From assembly GCF_019923745.1 (NCBI RefSeq), contig NZ_JAANOG010000004.1, positions 248,001-312,000 of the forward strand: a stretch of 64,000 nucleotides of DNA, in the 5' to 3' direction. The first letter of the stretch is position 1. Each line of letters opens with the position of its first letter. This document shows positions 9,601-16,860 of this stretch, in pieces. Source of the stretch: Aquirufa aurantiipilula (GTDB lineage Bacteria > Bacteroidota > Bacteroidia > Cytophagales > Spirosomataceae). Position numbers and translations under genes: made by a program. Under the pieces are notes generated by a model. That model made no database searches, was not told the origin of the DNA, and saw only the letters and a list, made by a program, of their open reading frames with translations.

Positions 9601-11083
9601 AACAGCAGTAAGATTAAGACCCGTAATAATGACAGCTATGGTAGCATCATTAGGTTTTCTGCCAATGGCACTTTCTACAGGTGCAGGTGGTGAAGTACAA
9701 AAACCATTAGCAACCGTTGTGATCGGTGGTTTAATTACCGCTACCATATTAACCCTGCTGGTGCTTCCGGCACTTTATATTTTATTCAACACTAAAATCA
9801 ATTTCAAACCAAATAAAATGAATAAAGCAAAGCCACCTGTCAATACTACGGTTGTGTTAGTGCTGTTTACATTTATCGGTTTATTTGCAGGAAAAACTTA
9901 TGCACAAAGCAATCAAAAAACGTTGCAGGAGTGCATTGATATAGCACTTAAAAATAATCTGCAACTGAAAGTAGCAGACTTAAACATTCAGCAATCGCAG
10001 GTAATGCAAAAGACCGGCTTTAGTCCTGATAAAACAAACATACAACTCACCCAGGACCCTACCAGTGGCGGAAATATTGATAACAGTATTGGTATTACTC
10101 AAACGTTTTCTTTTCCAACAGTGTATGCCAATCAAAATAAACTATTGAAACAGGAAACTATGCTGGCTCAAAAATCAAAGCTGCTATCGCAAAATGAAAT
10201 TATCAAAGAAGTAACCACAGCCTATTACAATTTGTTGTATGGCTTGCAAAGAGTAAAACTTTTGCAGCAGCAGGATAGCATATACAGCAATTTTCTAAAA
10301 AGGGCTACCCTTCGTTATAATACAGGTGAAACTAATCAGTTGGAGAAAATGCAAGCCGAAAGCAAATACAAAGAAAACCTTTTACAATTGAAACAGGCAA
10401 ATACTACTGTAAGCAGTTATCAGTTGGCTTTGCAAAAGTGGTTGAACTCAGCCGAGCCAATTATGCCAAAAGAAAATGAGTTGGCAAAATTGCCCGATAT
10501 TTTTATGGCTGATACTGCATCTATACAATCAAACCCATTAATTCAGTATTACAATCAAAAGTTGAATGTAAATACAGCACAGGTAAAGGTTGAAAAAAGC
10601 AAATTGTTACCGGATTTGAATGCAGGCTACTACCATCAAATGGTTGTTAGTGGTTTTGATCCTGCAAAAACTAACCGTAATTATTTCCCTGGCACAAGGA
10701 TAGCAGGTTTACAGGTAGGCATAGGTATTCCTTTATTTTTCGGCTCACAAAAAGCAAAAATTAAGGCTGCTCAAATAAATACTACTTTAATTGAAACAGA
10801 GAAGCAGCAAACACTGCTATTTCTGCAAAGCAGTTATCTTCTTCAGTACAACGAATACCTGAAAGCAAAGGAAGGTTTACAATACTACGAAACCACAGGT
10901 TTAAAACAGGCGGATGATATTATCCGTATTTCAAACACGGCATATACCAAAGGTGAAATTGGTTACATGGAGTATATCCAAAATCTGCAAACCGCTATCA
11001 ATACAAAACTGCAATATACCGATGCAGTAAACCAGTTCAATCAGTCCATTATATTGTTAAACTATTTAAAAGGGAACAAATAA
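6686..11083 (+). CDS. cusA: CusA/CzcA heavy-metal RND pump fused to a TolC-like outer-membrane channel
   Basis: This 1465-residue protein joins two efflux parts. Residues 1-1044 are an HME-type RND pump: N-terminal helix, porter domains, and the TM4 signature DFGLIVDGAVIIVEA (Asp400, Asp406 and Glu413 are the charged residues expected for proton relay). Residues 1045-1465 are an outer-membrane efflux protein beginning with MNKAKPPVNTTVVLVL..., a typical signal peptide ending in AQS, then TLQECIDIALKNNLQL, the classic start of a TolC-family protein. The fusion is known in Bacteroidota, where the CusC part follows CusA in frame. The substrate is a mono- or divalent metal ion; copper is suggested by neighbours, but the family cannot be split by eye. 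The adaptor gene follows after 1 bp. Confidence 0.92.
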   Translation: MFQNIIQFSIKNKLIIGAFTLVLIIWGVISAMLLPIDAVPDITNNQVQIITQAPTLGAEEVEQFITTPIELAMANIPNVIEKRSISRSGISVITIVFKDNADIYWARQQISERLKEAEAQIPQGLGEPTLAPITTGLGEIYQYIIHAKKGYENKYTATDLRTMQDWIVRRQLAGTEGLAEVSGWGGYVKQYEIALDNEKLNAMNITIPEIYKALESNNENTGGSYIEQRSNSYFIRGLGLVKSLSDIEKIIVKTINGIPVLIRDVATVQFGTATRYGAVTRNGEGEVVAGITLMLKGENFAQVIANVKQRMVQIQKSLPEGVVIEPFIDRTELVNRAMGTVEKNLIEGGLIVIFLLVLLLGNLRAGLIVASVIPLAMLFAIILMNLFGVSGNLMSLGAIDFGLIVDGAVIIVEAIVHRIYMSKHHHIGLNKLSQSQMDDEVFQAASKIRSSAAFGEIIILIVYLPLFALVGIEGKMFKPMAQTVAFAILGAFILSLTYVPMMSALFLSKKTTHKKNISDRIIGFCQKLYEPILSWALRWKKTVVFTMAVLFTGSIILFNSLGGEFIPTLEEGDLTVEIRMEQGTSLTQVVETFSKAEKILKDKFPEIRQAVTRIGSAEIPTDPMPIERGDMMLSMKPKEEWTSANTREAMMEKMEEALSILPGVSFEITQPMQMRFNELITGIKQDVAIKIYGSDLEILNAQANKVAELIKNVKGVSEPFVEKVSGLPQIQVVYNRDKIAQYGLTISDVNMVLKTAFAGNVAGVVFEGDKRFDMVVRLQKDLRKDFSNIENLYVPLPSGNKVPINQVADISFKTAPAQISHEDGQRRIFVGFNVHGRDVESTVEEIQPILDANLKLPAGYYYTYGGQFQNLQEAKARLGIAVPVALLLIIILLYITFKSLKQSFLIFTAVPLSAIGGIIALWLRGMPFSISAGVGFIALFGVAVLNGIVLIGYFNQLKDEGITDIYERVRKGTAVRLRPVIMTAMVASLGFLPMALSTGAGGEVQKPLATVVIGGLITATILTLLVLPALYILFNTKINFKPNKMNKAKPPVNTTVVLVLFTFIGLFAGKTYAQSNQKTLQECIDIALKNNLQLKVADLNIQQSQVMQKTGFSPDKTNIQLTQDPTSGGNIDNSIGITQTFSFPTVYANQNKLLKQETMLAQKSKLLSQNEIIKEVTTAYYNLLYGLQRVKLLQQQDSIYSNFLKRATLRYNTGETNQLEKMQAESKYKENLLQLKQANTTVSSYQLALQKWLNSAEPIMPKENELAKLPDIFMADTASIQSNPLIQYYNQKLNVNTAQVKVEKSKLLPDLNAGYYHQMVVSGFDPAKTNRNYFPGTRIAGLQVGIGIPLFFGSQKAKIKAAQINTTLIETEKQQTLLFLQSSYLLQYNEYLKAKEGLQYYETTGLKQADDIIRISNTAYTKGEIGYMEYIQNLQTAINTKLQYTDAVNQFNQSIILLNYLKGNK

Positions 11084-11084
11084 A

Positions 11085-12326
11085 ATGAAGTCAATTAATA
11101 TAAAGTCAATCGCTGCAATTACATTTTTTGCAAGTGCAATTATTTTTTCTTCCTGCAAGCAAAGCAATAAAACGGAAACAAAAGAAGTGCCTAAAGCAAA
11201 AGAAGAAAATACAGCAGCAATAGAAGTGTCCGCAGAACAAATGAAGGCCGTGGGCATTGAGTTAGGTACAATAGAAATGAAAAACCTCAACAGTGTGGTA
11301 AAATCAAGCGGTCAGCTGGAAGTTCCCCCTCAAAACAAAGCCGATGTAAATTCACTGGTTTCCGGCATTATTAAAAAAGTGCTGGTATTAGAAGGCAGTT
11401 TTGTTCACCAGGGCCAAACAGTAGCGATTTTAGAAAATACAGACATAGTGAAGCTGCAGCAGGATTACCTGATGCTCAAAAAGGAATTAGTTTATACCGG
11501 CCAGGAGTACCAACGACAAAAGGAACTCAATACCGAAAGTGCAGGAACGGGCAAGATATTTCAACAAGCAGCAGCAAAATACGAAACAGATAAAGCAAGG
11601 ATGCAGGGAATGGAAACACAATTACAGCAGTTAAATATCAGCCCTGCATCCGTAGCCAATGGTAAATTTGTAAGCCAAATTCCAATTATTGCACCCATCA
11701 GCGGTGTCATAGGGCATATACGAATTAAGACCGGCAGCTATGTAGATATGCAAACATCCCTGATGGATATTGTAGATAATTCGCAGGTGCATTGCGATTT
11801 GCAGGTGTACGAGAAAGATTTGTTCAAGGTGAAGAGCGGGCAAAAAGTGGTGTTCATTCTTACCAATCAAAACAATAAGCAAATCACTGGTACAATTTTC
11901 GGCATCAATCAGTCCTTCGAAAATGAAAACAAATCCGTAATTGTTCATGCCAAAATAAACAATACAGGTAGCATCAGGTTATTGCCTGGTATGTATGTAT
12001 CTGCATTGATTAATGTAGGCAATCAAACGGTGCAGGCTGTTCCTGTTGATGCAGTCGTAAATGCAGAAGGGAAAACGTTCATTTTTATAGTAAGTGGGGA
12101 GGAAGAAAACACAGAAGAAAAAGGGCCTAAAGAAAAGAGTGAAAAAGCTATCGGTGCCAATCCTGAAAAAAGTATCCGGTTTAAAAAGGTTGAAGTAATT
12201 ACAGGCGTAACAGAATTAGGCTATGTAGAAATAACACCGCTTGAAGAAATGCCTAAAGATGCGATGATAGTTACCAAAGGTGCTTTCTATGTTCTATCAA
12301 AAGCAGCAGGGGGCGAAGAAGAATAA
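11085..12326 (+). CDS. cusB: Efflux RND periplasmic adaptor (CusB/CzcB type), lipoprotein
   Basis: The protein has 413 residues. Its start MKSINIKSIAAITFFASAIIFSSCKQ is a lipoprotein signal with Cys25. A membrane-fusion core follows: a first lipoyl half (VNSLVSGIIKKVLVLEGSFVHQGQ in pieces), an alpha hairpin (about 120-190), the second lipoyl half (IIAPISGVIGHIRIKTGSYV) and a beta barrel. A Lys/Glu-rich low-complexity insert (about 343-366) precedes the membrane-proximal domain. The start codon lies 1 bp after the cusA stop, so the two are translationally linked. It would connect the pump to its channel domain in the periplasm. Confidence 0.92.
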   Translation: MKSINIKSIAAITFFASAIIFSSCKQSNKTETKEVPKAKEENTAAIEVSAEQMKAVGIELGTIEMKNLNSVVKSSGQLEVPPQNKADVNSLVSGIIKKVLVLEGSFVHQGQTVAILENTDIVKLQQDYLMLKKELVYTGQEYQRQKELNTESAGTGKIFQQAAAKYETDKARMQGMETQLQQLNISPASVANGKFVSQIPIIAPISGVIGHIRIKTGSYVDMQTSLMDIVDNSQVHCDLQVYEKDLFKVKSGQKVVFILTNQNNKQITGTIFGINQSFENENKSVIVHAKINNTGSIRLLPGMYVSALINVGNQTVQAVPVDAVVNAEGKTFIFIVSGEEENTEEKGPKEKSEKAIGANPEKSIRFKKVEVITGVTELGYVEITPLEEMPKDAMIVTKGAFYVLSKAAGGEEE

Positions 12327-12416
12327 TAAAAGTATATTATGACAAACACAACACAATTCTCCGATGTTCAAAGAATACCGAAAAATGAAGTTTTAAACAT
12401 GAAAAAATAAAAATCA

Positions 12417-12641
12417 ATGAAAAATGTAAATCAACTTATGCAAGAAATAATCTCAATCTCTTCAACGATTGAATCAGATTATCCTGAACTATACAAATAT
12501 TTGGATGAAACTCCCTTCAAGATTTGTGAAACCAATAAAAATGAAATCTGTATCTTATATTTAGAAGAATACCTTAAAACCCTGAAGGAACAACTTAAGG
12601 ATTACATTTCCTCGCATAATAAATTAAACGGAAAAAAATGA
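12417..12641 (+). CDS. Small hypothetical protein
   Basis: This 74-residue protein is mostly helical by eye (MQEIISISSTIESDYPELYKYL, LEEYLKTLKEQLKDYISSHN) with two cysteines (Cys37, Cys45) and no signal peptide. Its stop codon overlaps the ATG of the metal ATPase (ATGA), which is good evidence that it is translated and belongs to that operon. I do not know its function. Confidence 0.7.
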   Translation: MKNVNQLMQEIISISSTIESDYPELYKYLDETPFKICETNKNEICILYLEEYLKTLKEQLKDYISSHNKLNGKK

Positions 12642-14671
12642 TAAATACAGATCCAAATCACGTTCATACCTACGATGCAGAAGGAAAGATTAGTTGCTGT
12701 ACTTTAGAAGATAGAGTGTACGGTAAAGCTGGTGCAGATAATTTGCTACATGACATAAAAGCAAATGACAGTAAGCCTGTTCAAAAAACGGAAATAGCTG
12801 AAAGTAGTATACTCAAACAATATCTTCCGGCTATCATCAGTTTTAGTATGCTGCTTATTGGCATTGCCGCAGATAATTATTTTAAGCCTGCTTTTTTTAC
12901 ACAATATATTCGCTTTGCATGGTATGCAATGGCCTACCTGCCAGTTGGCTTTCCTGTAATAAAAGAAGGTTGGGAAGCTATTCTTAAAAAGGAGTTCTTT
13001 ACAGAGTTCACATTAATGGTTTTGGCAACTTCAGGGGCCTTTGCCATAGGGCAATATCCAGAAGGCGTAGCCGTGATGTTATTCTATGCCATAGGAGAAT
13101 TGTTTCAAAGTGCAGCAGTCAGTAAAGCAAAGAATAACATTAAAGCCTTATTGGATGTTCGTCCATCCTCTGCCAGTGTTTTTAGAAATAATAGGTACGA
13201 AGATGTAAAACCCGAAGAAGTTCAAATAAACGAAACTATTCAAATAAAGGCGGGTGAAAAAGTGCCGCTGGATGGCGAAATGCTAAGTGATGGCAGTAGC
13301 TTCAATACAGCAGCCCTTACAGGCGAAAGCAAACCAAAATCAATTTACAAAGGAGGCCCGGTATTGGCGGGTATGCTAAACCTTGATAAAGTAATTGAAC
13401 TAAAAGTAACCAAAAAATTTGCCGACAGTTCACTGGCACGCATTTTAGACATGGTGCAAAATGCAACAGCCCGCAAAGCAAAAACAGAATTATTGATAAG
13501 AAAGTTTGCAAAAATCTATACACCCATTGTATTCTTTTTAGCCGTTGCGTTGGTTGTAATTCCCTACTTCGTTGTAAGCGATTATGTATTTGCACAATGG
13601 CTGTACAGGGCATTAATTTTCTTGGTTATCAGTTGTCCTTGTGCCTTGGTCATTTCCATTCCTTTAGGCTATTTTGGCGGCATTGGTGCAGCCAGCAAAA
13701 ACGGTATTCTTTTCAAAGGCTCAAATTACCTGGAGCTTATAACCAAACTAAATACCGTGGTGATGGATAAAACAGGAACATTAACAGCAGGTGTTTTTAA
13801 AGTACAGGAAATTGTAACCAATGGAATGGACAAAAGTGAGTTCATCAAAACATTGGCAGCATTGGAAGCAAAATCAACACACCCTATTGCCAAAGCCATA
13901 GCCGAATATGAAAAGAACCAAACAAAGATGTATCAGGCAGAGGAGGTAGTAGAAATTCCCGGGCATGGTTTAAAAGGAAAAGTAAATGGCAACGATGTGT
14001 TGGCCGGCAATACCAGGCTGTTAAATAAATTCGGTATTAGGTACGATACGAAATTGGATGAAATTATAGAAAGCATAGTGGTAGTCGCCATAAATAATCA
14101 ATATACAGGTTATGTGCTCATTGCCGATGAAGTAAAAGAAGATGCACAGGAAGCCATTAAGCAATTGCACCAAAATGGTATTACTCAAATTGTAATGCTT
14201 AGTGGCGACAAAAATTCTATTACGCAAAAAGTAGCAAAGCACATAGGTATAGAGTCTGCCTTTGGTGATTTATTGCCCGAAAGCAAAGTACAAAAGGTAG
14301 AAGAATTAAAACAAGACAAATCCAAAATAATTGCCTTCGTTGGTGATGGGATTAATGATGCCCCTGTTTTAGCATTAAGTGATGTTGGTATTTCAATGGG
14401 GGCAATGGGAAGTGATGCAGCAATAGAAACAGCAAATGTAGTAATACAGACAGATCAGCCTTCAAAAATTGTAACTGCTATAAAAATAGGAAGAGCAACC
14501 CATCGTATTGTTATTCAGAATATTGTATTGGCATTTGCTGTAAAAATTATTGTAATGTCACTTGGCGCAGGTGGTTTAGCTACTATGTGGGAGGCAGTAT
14601 TTGCTGATGTTGGAGTTGCACTATTGGCAATACTAAATGCAGTTAGAATTCAAAGAATGAAGTTTTACTGA
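12638..14671 (+). CDS. P1B-type heavy-metal-translocating ATPase, Zn/Cd/Pb-like
   Basis: The protein has 677 residues and all P-type ATPase motifs: TGES at 228-231 (actuator), CPC at 333-335 in the transport helix, the phosphorylation site DKTGT at 377-381, the STHP histidine in the nucleotide domain and GDGIND at 569-574. There is no N-terminal HMA domain; instead the first 60 residues include a His and a Cys pair (NHVHTYDAEGKISCC). The last helix, FADVGVALLAILNAVR, carries an Asp in the position typical of the Zn/Cd/Pb subgroup (P1B-2), so export of these divalent ions is more likely than Cu(I). It overlaps the preceding small gene by 4 bp. Confidence 0.92.
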   Translation: MINTDPNHVHTYDAEGKISCCTLEDRVYGKAGADNLLHDIKANDSKPVQKTEIAESSILKQYLPAIISFSMLLIGIAADNYFKPAFFTQYIRFAWYAMAYLPVGFPVIKEGWEAILKKEFFTEFTLMVLATSGAFAIGQYPEGVAVMLFYAIGELFQSAAVSKAKNNIKALLDVRPSSASVFRNNRYEDVKPEEVQINETIQIKAGEKVPLDGEMLSDGSSFNTAALTGESKPKSIYKGGPVLAGMLNLDKVIELKVTKKFADSSLARILDMVQNATARKAKTELLIRKFAKIYTPIVFFLAVALVVIPYFVVSDYVFAQWLYRALIFLVISCPCALVISIPLGYFGGIGAASKNGILFKGSNYLELITKLNTVVMDKTGTLTAGVFKVQEIVTNGMDKSEFIKTLAALEAKSTHPIAKAIAEYEKNQTKMYQAEEVVEIPGHGLKGKVNGNDVLAGNTRLLNKFGIRYDTKLDEIIESIVVVAINNQYTGYVLIADEVKEDAQEAIKQLHQNGITQIVMLSGDKNSITQKVAKHIGIESAFGDLLPESKVQKVEELKQDKSKIIAFVGDGINDAPVLALSDVGISMGAMGSDAAIETANVVIQTDQPSKIVTAIKIGRATHRIVIQNIVLAFAVKIIVMSLGAGGLATMWEAVFADVGVALLAILNAVRIQRMKFY

Positions 14672-14689
14672 ATTAAAGCACAAATTAAT

Positions 14690-15103
14690 TTACCTATTCA
14701 AGTGTCGACTTTCATCCAAATTGTCTAAGTCGTAGTCCTCGAGATTGAATTCGAAGTCTTCATCACTTAAATGAATATTCCTTCTGAGTGGACCGGTATA
14801 GAACATGTTTTCATTAACAAATTCAATGTGTTGATTTTGGATTGCTGAAATTATCGATAGATTAAAAATAAGTTCTTTCAACGAGGTACTTGTAATTGCT
14901 ACCAAGTCATTTTCTTCCAGTTTTAGTTCTTCCAATACTTTGTAGAATAACGCTTCATAGAACTTAACCTCCTTTAGAAGTCCAAGGTTTCCAATTGTAT
15001 GCGAGGCATCAGGGTTAGTAAATGTTATATTCAAGACCTTTAATTTTGACAAATTCTCGCTATCAAAATTGTCTTCTATCTGAGTAAATCCTTGTAATCT
15101 CAT
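14690..15103 (-). CDS. Hypothetical protein of the mobile region
   Basis: This 137-residue protein has no signal peptide or membrane helix and an acidic end (LSDEDFEFNLEDYDLDNLDE). I do not recognise it. Its ATG overlaps the stop codon of the 39-residue gene upstream (ATGA), so the two are co-translated. It is the last gene of the leftward group and converges with the metal ATPase, with 18 bp between the stop codons. Confidence 0.6.
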   Translation of the reverse strand: MRLQGFTQIEDNFDSENLSKLKVLNITFTNPDASHTIGNLGLLKEVKFYEALFYKVLEELKLEENDLVAITSTSLKELIFNLSIISAIQNQHIEFVNENMFYTGPLRRNIHLSDEDFEFNLEDYDLDNLDESRHLNR

Positions 15104-15219
15104 TTTCGTGTATTCTTTACTTTCAATTCGTTTATTATGTTCTGAGATAAACGCTCAAATTGGGATTCTGAGAGAATGATTTTCTTCGAAATAGTCTTAT
15201 TCTTGATGGTATTTTTCAT
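15100..15219 (-). CDS. 39-residue basic protein, unrecognised
   Basis: The frame encodes a Lys/Asn/Ile-rich peptide (MKNTIKNKTISKKIILSESQ, then FERLSQNIINELKVKNTRK). The central pattern 'KIILSESQFERLSQNII' resembles short helical segments seen in phage-like proteins, but I cannot name a family. It ends in an ATGA overlap with the next gene, which supports its being real. Confidence 0.5.
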   Translation of the reverse strand: MKNTIKNKTISKKIILSESQFERLSQNIINELKVKNTRK

Positions 15220-15386
15220 AAATGTTCTTTACTATAAATACCGGAAAAAATGCCAAAATTTTTAAAATGGGTTTTCACCTTAAAAGGTGTTTGTAAGGTT
15301 TTAGCGGGTAGACATTTCCAATTTCCACTAAAATTTGGGCCGGATTTTAAACGGGGAATTGACCGGGGTCTAAAAACGAAGGTATT

Positions 15387-15530
15387 TCATATATAAGGGA
15401 GGGCCGGTTTAGGGACTTCCTCCAGGACCTCCAGCAGGGACTCCGTATGGGCACCCCTTTTATAGTTCATGTTACCAGGATAGGTACAAATATCCTTTGG
15501 GTCTCGGCAACCACACCACATATGATTCAT
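15387..15530 (-). CDS. Possible 47-residue Cys-containing protein
   Basis: The frame starts 5 bp after the resolvase stop codon and encodes MNHMWCGCRDPKDICTYPGN followed by MNYKRGAHTESLLEVLEEVP and KPALPYI. The CGC plus a third Cys and an amphipathic helix (ESLLEVLEEV) look protein-like, and its place in line with the resolvase argues for an operon. It is short and its base content is richer in GC than its surroundings, so it could also be fortuitous. Confidence 0.4.
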   Translation of the reverse strand: MNHMWCGCRDPKDICTYPGNMNYKRGAHTESLLEVLEEVPKPALPYI

Positions 15531-15535
15531 TTCAT

Positions 15536-16153
15536 TTACATTACCAACATCAATTTTTTGACCTTTGTAATCGTATTGATATGAAGACCAGTAATCTTTG
15601 ATATTTCAACAGATTTGTAGTTCTTCTTAAGTAATTCCATTGCACGTCTATTTTTTGACTTGGATAAGAATTTTAGCGGGTCTTCGCTGGTACCATGTTT
15701 TCTTCCTAAAAATACGTTGCCTTTCAGTTTTGCCAATTCAATTCCTTCTTTCTGTGCCGACTTAATCATGTTACGATTCATTTCCGCTATTACAGACATC
15801 ATGGCAATACACATCTTTGAAATTGGATTCTCAGTTCCATCATGGTTAAGAGTTGATAGACCTTGCTCAATAAAATGAACTGGTATTTTCCTCTCGACCA
15901 TAAAATGAAGAAAATCAACAATTCCCTTCAGGTCACGACCGCAGCGGTCGATTTGCCAAAAGGATACAGAACCTACCAAATCCATTGAGATTAGTTTGAA
16001 TAGTTCCTTTCCACCGGGTCTTTCAAATAATGCAACCGCTCCTGAGATTTTGTCCTCTATTACCTTATCGTAGTTGGCCTCTTGAACTCGTTGTCTATCT
16101 AAGTTTTGGTCAATCGAACTGGTACGAACATATAGAATACTTAGTTTTTTCAT
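15536..16153 (-). CDS. Serine recombinase (resolvase/invertase family)
   Basis: The protein has 205 residues. The N-terminal catalytic domain shows YVRTSSIDQN with the likely nucleophile Ser12, then FWQIDRCGRD (the family's 'LDRLGRD' motif) and a long helix AEMNRNMIKSAQKEGIELAK. The C-terminal 45 residues form a helix-turn-helix (LLKKNYKSVEISKITGLHIN). This small-resolvase layout fits site-specific resolution or inversion. The start codon lies within a 12-bp inverted repeat that spans the upstream intergenic region, a possible target site. Confidence 0.88.
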   Translation of the reverse strand: MKKLSILYVRTSSIDQNLDRQRVQEANYDKVIEDKISGAVALFERPGGKELFKLISMDLVGSVSFWQIDRCGRDLKGIVDFLHFMVERKIPVHFIEQGLSTLNHDGTENPISKMCIAMMSVIAEMNRNMIKSAQKEGIELAKLKGNVFLGRKHGTSEDPLKFLSKSKNRRAMELLKKNYKSVEISKITGLHINTITKVKKLMLVM

Positions 16154-16273
16154 AATATTAGACTTATGGTGTTATAACCCTAAAATTATGCCTTAATACG
16201 CTAGAATGCTGCATTTTTTGTTCAATTTCTACATGTGAGAGCTTCACATTTCAAGGTATACTCTAATATTATG
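16151..16273. repeat. 12-bp inverted repeats around the resolvase promoter (possible res or inversion site)
   Basis: CATAATATTAGA at 16151-16162 is the exact reverse complement of TCTAATATTATG at 16262-16273. The 99 bp between them hold a smaller dyad, ATGTGA-GAGCT-TCACAT (16233-16249). The arms overlap the resolvase start codon and the stop codon of the next gene. Resolvases often act next to their own gene, so this is a candidate target or operator. Confidence 0.5.
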
Positions 16274-16514
16274 TTTTTGAGTTATGATTGAAGAAGTCGT
16301 TAAGGGATTGGTAAGACTTCATCATGTAATCGAACTCCTTCTTTGCATAATCCCGGTATTTCTTTGCCGATGGATGTTTGCCTGTCATCAATTCATGAAA
16401 CTGCTCTTTGGTTAGTTGGGATAATGAAGTAATTGTACCTTTTGCCGGTGAATATTCATCTGAGGAAATGTCATTTTTTGTCATTTTTTTTAAAATGGAT
16501 TGAGCTTCGAACAT
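16269..16514 (-). CDS. Hypothetical protein of the mobile region
   Basis: This 81-residue protein is hydrophilic and helical (QLTKEQFHELMTGKHPSAKK, YRDYAKKEFDYMMKSYQ). It lacks a signal peptide. It is the first gene of the leftward group and sits 115 bp upstream of the resolvase. I do not recognise it. Confidence 0.5.
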   Translation of the reverse strand: MFEAQSILKKMTKNDISSDEYSPAKGTITSLSQLTKEQFHELMTGKHPSAKKYRDYAKKEFDYMMKSYQSLNDFFNHNSKT

Positions 16515-16860
16515 GGGTCAATTCCCACCTAGCCAATTTACGGTGAAATCCTTTCTTTTAGTGTACTAAAATTGTGGATGATGATACAAATATCCCAAGT
16601 ATTATATTTTTTGTCTATTAGAAGTTACACCTACATCCTGTACGACAAAAACCTCCTTTAAATTACAGGAAGTGGGGTTAGATTTCTTAGCAATTCCTTA
16701 GCATTGAAGCCTTCCCTTTTTTATCCATTTTCGATATATTTATTAAAACGGTAAGAATTAGTTTGTAGTGGAGCTGATTGATACCATAAAGATTTAGAGT
16801 ACTCCCCCTCATTAAAGTAACCGTCCACTACCGGTGAAATAATGGGGGATTTTTATTTAC
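16515..16860. other. Divergent intergenic region with attenuator-like hairpin
   Basis: No coding frame is seen in these 346 bases between divergent genes, so promoters for both directions are expected. Near the right end CCCCC-TC-ATTA (16804-16814) can pair with TAATGGGGG (16840-16848), leaving a 2-nt bulge and a 25-nt loop. A T-rich tract follows and the ATG of the next gene is 12 bp downstream. This looks like a terminator or attenuator placed just before the start codon. Confidence 0.4.

Noticed and set aside
12340-12411. 23-codon frame between cusB and the 74-residue gene
   Set aside because: Too short, with no conserved feature; possibly the start of a lost gene.
1-14671. Metal region as certainly part of the tRNA-Arg element
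   Set aside because: No left attachment site was found and no signal fixes the boundary, so membership is left open.
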